Program-made: the position numbers and the translations under genes | From: Microbispora amethystogenes | Lineage (GTDB): Bacteria > Actinomycetota > Actinomycetes > Streptosporangiales > Streptosporangiaceae | Direction of reading: 5' to 3' | DNA: 64,000 bases | Assembly: GCF_016863015.1 (NCBI RefSeq) | Contig: NZ_BOOB01000042.1 | Span: forward strand, 62,001 to 126,000 | Notes under the pieces: generated by a model | Told to the model about the DNA's origin: nothing | Databases searched by the model: none | Seen by the model: only the letters and a program-made list of their open reading frames with translations | Shown here: piece by piece, positions 61,163 through 64,000 of the stretch | Position numbering within the stretch: the stretch's first letter is position 1 | How the letters are laid out: each line of letters opens with the position of its first letter

Positions 61163-61833
61163 GGCGGGCTGAAGCGGTATCCGAAGCCGCGGACGGTGTG
61201 GATGTAGACGGGGTCGGCGGGCACCGGCTCGACCTTGGCGCGGATGCGCTGCACGCAGGCGTCGACCAGCCGGGAGTCCGCCACGTGCGTGTGGTCCCAG
61301 ACGGCGCGCAGGAGATAGCGGCGGGTGAGGACCTGGCCGGGACGGCGGACCAGTTCGAGCAGCAGGCGCAGCTCGGTCGGGGTGAGGTGGATCTCCCGGC
61401 CGGCCAGGCTCACCTTCAGCGCGCCGCGGTCGATCACCAGGTCGCCGAAGACGAGCCGGTCGGGCGAGGCCGACTCCAGCCGGCGCAGGATGGCCCGGAT
61501 GCGGGCGTCCAGCACGCGCGGCTCGACCGGCTTGACCACGTAGTCGTCCGCGCCGGCCTCCAGCCCGACCACCACGTCGAGGTCGTCGCCCCGGGCGGTG
61601 AGCAGGATGATCGGCAGGGGATCGAGCCTCCGGATCCGGCGGCACACCTCCACGCCGTCGATGCCCGGCAGCATGACGTCGAGGATCGCGATCTCGGGAC
61701 GCCGGGTGCGGATGTGGTCGAGCGCCTCCTCGCCCGTGGCGTACGCGGTCACCGCGTGGCCCTGCCGGGTGAGCGCGAGCTCGAGCCCGGTGCGGACCGA
61801 AGGGTCGTCTTCGACCAGGAGAATGCCTGCCAC
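61159..61833 (-). CDS. OmpR-family response regulator
   Basis: A 224-residue regulator. The receiver domain has D9/D10, the phosphorylatable D52 in ILDVMLPG, and K101 in VVKPV; the C-terminal winged-helix trans_reg_C domain has ELRLLLELVRRPGQVLTRRY and TVRGFGYRF. GTG at 61833 lies 6 nt after CATAAT, a probable leaderless promoter. First gene of a three-gene operon with 4-bp overlaps. A CRP-type site lies 73 bp upstream, shared with the divergent SLT gene. Confidence 0.95.
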   Translation of the reverse strand: MAGILLVEDDPSVRTGLELALTRQGHAVTAYATGEEALDHIRTRRPEIAILDVMLPGIDGVEVCRRIRRLDPLPIILLTARGDDLDVVVGLEAGADDYVVKPVEPRVLDARIRAILRRLESASPDRLVFGDLVIDRGALKVSLAGREIHLTPTELRLLLELVRRPGQVLTRRYLLRAVWDHTHVADSRLVDACVQRIRAKVEPVPADPVYIHTVRGFGYRFSPP

Positions 61834-61905
61834 CTGGTCATTATGCGACGTACACAACCAATCCCCTATTCGTCCCAATATCGATGCCGGGTTGTCATGA
61901 GACGG

Positions 61906-61925
61906 GGTGTGACCAAAATCACACC
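61906..61925. promoter_or_regulatory. CRP-type operator GGTGTGA-CCAAAA-TCACACC
   Basis: A perfect 20-bp palindrome containing TGTGA-N6-TCACA (61908-61923), the CRP/FNR-family consensus. It lies between the response regulator (-) and the SLT-like gene (+). Confidence 0.65.
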
Positions 61926-62023
61926 GGCGGGGAAAGCGCATGTGATCGGTGGTGAGGTCAAGGCGTCACCAAACAGGTACCACGTTTCGGTTGCGGACCA
62001 CCCCCCGGGACAGGGCAAGCTCA

Positions 62024-62737
62024 GTGGCCGTGAGCTCTGGTCAGCAGTTGAAGGATCGTCCCCGCGCCTCCCGGTCCCGGCGGGGCGGAAACGGCCGCTC
62101 CGGCCCCGGCTGGCTGACACCCAAGCGGATCGCGATCCTCGGCGCCTCGGTGGCCGTGCTCGCCGGGGGGACGTTCTACACGGTCCGCACGGCCGTCGAG
62201 CATTCGAACGCGCCGGCCAAGCCACTGGAGCCGGGCGACTTCCTGGCCCTCGACCCCGCCGCGCCCGACCCCGAGGGCGACACGCTCAAAGAGAACGCGG
62301 TCCAGGCCCTGCGCAAGGACCGGCTGGAGAAGGCCCGCGACCGCGCGAAGGTCCTCGACCCGGTCGACATCGTGGAGAAGGCCCCCGGTGGCGCCGGCCT
62401 GCCGCCCGCGAACTTCCCGCCCGGTTCGTCCCCCGACCCCGGCAGCAACAAGGCCCTCGGCAAGCAGATGGCCGAGGCGCGCGGCTGGGGCGGCGAGTGG
62501 GGCTGCCTGGAGAAGCTGTGGGACAGGGAGAGCCACTGGAATGAGCGGGCCATGAACCGCTACAGCGGCGCGTACGGCATCCCCCAGTCGCTCCCCGGCA
62601 GCAAGATGGCGAGCGCGGGCGCCGACTGGCAGACCAACCCCGCCACCCAGATCAAGTGGGGCCTCGGCTACATCGCCGGCCGCTACAAGACGCCCTGCGG
62701 CGCCTGGGCCCACTCCCAGTCCACCGGCTGGTATTAG
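62024..62737 (+). CDS. Secreted lytic transglycosylase-like protein
   Basis: A 237-residue cell-wall protein. A basic N-terminus (about 1-30) precedes a signal anchor (RIAILGASVAVLAGGTFYTV), a charged linker (DTLKENAVQALRKDRLEKAR) and a C-terminal SLT-like domain with the presumed catalytic Glu in WDRESHWNERAMNRYSGAYG and GIPQSLPGSKMASAG, ending YIAGRYKTPCGAWAHSQST. It resembles resuscitation-promoting/transglycosylase-like aggregation factors. Start: GTG at 62024 or 62030; no strong Shine-Dalgarno. A CRP-type site is about 100 bp upstream. Confidence 0.85.
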   Translation: MAVSSGQQLKDRPRASRSRRGGNGRSGPGWLTPKRIAILGASVAVLAGGTFYTVRTAVEHSNAPAKPLEPGDFLALDPAAPDPEGDTLKENAVQALRKDRLEKARDRAKVLDPVDIVEKAPGGAGLPPANFPPGSSPDPGSNKALGKQMAEARGWGGEWGCLEKLWDRESHWNERAMNRYSGAYGIPQSLPGSKMASAGADWQTNPATQIKWGLGYIAGRYKTPCGAWAHSQSTGWY

Positions 62738-62836
62738 AAGCCCCGCCCCGGCGGCTCCGCGAAACTCTGGTCAGGGTTGGTCGATCCTTCGGCAAGCCCG
62801 CGCGTCCGGCGGGGCTCGCGCTGCACCCTTGGCCTC

Positions 62837-64000
62837 ATGGGTGTGAAGGTCAGCGTGGTTATGCCCGTGTCCAACCCCGGGCTGTCGAACGACGACTTCG
62901 GCGCCGCCGTGCGTTCGGTGCTGGAGCAGTCGCTGCCGCCGGACGAGTACGAGGTCGTCTTCGCCGACGACGGGTCGACGGACGGGACGCGCAGGCGGCT
63001 CGACGCCATCGCCGGGCAGCGCGGAAACGTGCGGGTCCTGCACCTCGACCACACCGGCTCGCCCGCGCGCGGGCGCAACGTCGGCCTGTCGGTGGCCCGC
63101 GGCGAGTACGTCTACCTGCTCGGCCAGTACGACAGGCTGGAGCCGCACGCGCTGGAGCGGATGTACGACAGGGCGGTGGAGACCGACGCCGACGTCCTGG
63201 TCGGCAGGCTGGCCGACGGGGGCCCGCCTCCGGCCGCCTTCGCCCGCGACCGCGACCGGGCGGACGTGCTGCGCGACCACCTCCTCGCGCTGCCGACCGC
63301 GCACAAGCTGTTCAGCCGGGAGTTCCTGGAGACCTGCGCGCTCCGCTTCGCCGACCGGCCGCTGTCGGAGCAGGCCTTCGTGACCCGGGCGTACCTCGCC
63401 GCGAAGGTGGTCGCCGTGCTGTCCGGCGAGATCTGCTGCCATCTCGGCCCGGCCGCCCCGGGCACGGCGGGGGAGGAGCGGCTCGACGCCGAGGCGCTCT
63501 TCGACGGGTTGAACGCGGTCTTCGACGTGGTGGACGCCTGCACGGAGCCGGGGCCACAGCGCCGGCGGATCCAGGCACACTGGTATCGGGCGCTCGGGCT
63601 GCGCCGGCTCGCGGGGCCGCGCTTCCTCGCCGCCGAGCCCGACGAGCGGATGCTCCTGTTCTCCTTCCTGCGCCGGTTCACGCTCGACCGGTTCCCCACG
63701 GAGCTCGACGTCCACCTGCCCGCACACCTGCGTGCCCGTACGGCGCTGCTGCGGCAGGACCGGCTCGACGCGCTGCTCGCCCTCGCCGAGGCGTCGCGCG
63801 GCACCGGGATCAGCGCGGAGCTGCGCGGGCTGCGCTGGGACCGGGGCGCGCTCCTGCTCGACCTGAGCGTGGAGGTGCTGCGGGCGGGCGGGAGCCCGCT
63901 GTGGCTGCGGCAGCGCGACGACCGGCTGCTGTGGACGCCGCCTCCGGCCGTGGAGGGGCTGCTCGACGGGTTGCTCGGCGACGAGGAGGCCGACGTGACC
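62837..64000 (+). CDS. Glycosyltransferase family 2 protein (3' end outside the window)
   Basis: The frame is open for 388 codons to the window edge, so the gene is partial. The N-terminus is a GT-A fold: MGVKVSVVMPVSNPGLSNDD, FADDGSTDGTRRRL and SPARGRNVGLSVARGEYV, matching GT2 donor-binding motifs. The segment expected to carry the metal-binding acidic triad reads YLLGQYDRLEPHALERM, lacking the first Asp of the usual DXD. The C-terminal part is unlike common GT2 and resembles the extension of teichoic-acid glycosyltransferases, an uncertain impression. No Shine-Dalgarno is evident before the ATG. Confidence 0.88.
   Translation, partial: MGVKVSVVMPVSNPGLSNDDFGAAVRSVLEQSLPPDEYEVVFADDGSTDGTRRRLDAIAGQRGNVRVLHLDHTGSPARGRNVGLSVARGEYVYLLGQYDRLEPHALERMYDRAVETDADVLVGRLADGGPPPAAFARDRDRADVLRDHLLALPTAHKLFSREFLETCALRFADRPLSEQAFVTRAYLAAKVVAVLSGEICCHLGPAAPGTAGEERLDAEALFDGLNAVFDVVDACTEPGPQRRRIQAHWYRALGLRRLAGPRFLAAEPDERMLLFSFLRRFTLDRFPTELDVHLPAHLRARTALLRQDRLDALLALAEASRGTGISAELRGLRWDRGALLLDLSVEVLRAGGSPLWLRQRDDRLLWTPPPAVEGLLDGLLGDEEADVT

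Overview
The window is very GC-rich chromosomal DNA from an actinomycete. The evidence is mycothiol S-conjugate amidase (mca), F420/PPOX and DUF501/DUF4287/DUF4307 proteins, GTP-type PEP carboxykinase, FtsB-like and LpqB/GerMN-type envelope proteins, many GTG starts, 4-bp ATGA/GTGA overlaps, and several apparently leaderless genes with a TANNNT box 6-8 nt before the start codon. Gene content would fit Streptosporangiales or a relative, but the genus is my inference. Most of the window is ordinary core chromosome; one short accessory scar lies at about 13.5-16.7 kb.

Layout. 0-4.6 kb: mazG, eno, an FtsB/DivIC-like division protein, DUF501 and a Ppx/GppA phosphatase. 4.6-13.2 kb: a serine hydrolase, a DUF4097 protein divergent from an IS30-HTH/MarR regulator, a PadR-HAAS membrane pair, a cytochrome P450, a family-5 uracil-DNA glycosylase, and a type II NADH dehydrogenase preceded by two Rex-type operators. 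13.5-16.7 kb: an odd 73-nt tRNA with anticodon UAA, an integrase C-terminal remnant beside it, a MarR/SDR divergent pair, a truncated luciferase-like oxidoreductase and an IS3-type transposase fragment. 16.7-30.4 kb: an RHH plus Clp-N protein, asparaginase, a Bax inhibitor-1 protein, DUF4287, PPOX, thiolase, a PQQ-propeller lipoprotein, an SGNH hydrolase, the trans-sulfuration genes CBS-metB, and an MFS/CGNR-regulator divergent pair.

30-46.5 kb: two small membrane-protein genes, a MoxR ATPase-VWA pair, a translationally coupled FIST-ROK pair, threonine ammonia-lyase, an M1 peptidase, an RDD protein, HPPD divergent from an Lrp/AsnC regulator, a bifunctional penicillin-binding protein preceded by DnaA-box-like sites, and a DUF255/YyaL thioredoxin-domain protein. 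46.6-64 kb: a conserved hypothetical, GNAT and a small membrane protein, mca, DUF4307, greA, an NlpC/P60 hydrolase, a DHA2 MFS-TetR operon, pckG with an upstream small ORF and two GntR/HutC-like sites, a cis-prenyltransferase, a PIN-PhoH protein, a response regulator-histidine kinase-GerMN lipoprotein operon, an SLT-like protein with a CRP-type site upstream, and a GT2 glycosyltransferase running off the end.

I see no biosynthetic gene cluster, CRISPR array or clear new defence system. The most noteworthy signals are regulatory or structural: the UAA-anticodon class-I tRNA next to an integration scar; matched CTACCGGT-N12-ACYGGTAG sites on both sides of a CGNR regulator gene; the leaderless promoter/operator of the RHH-Clp-N gene; the pckG leader; and short in-frame tandem repeats, several with a 15-bp period, in several unrelated genes.
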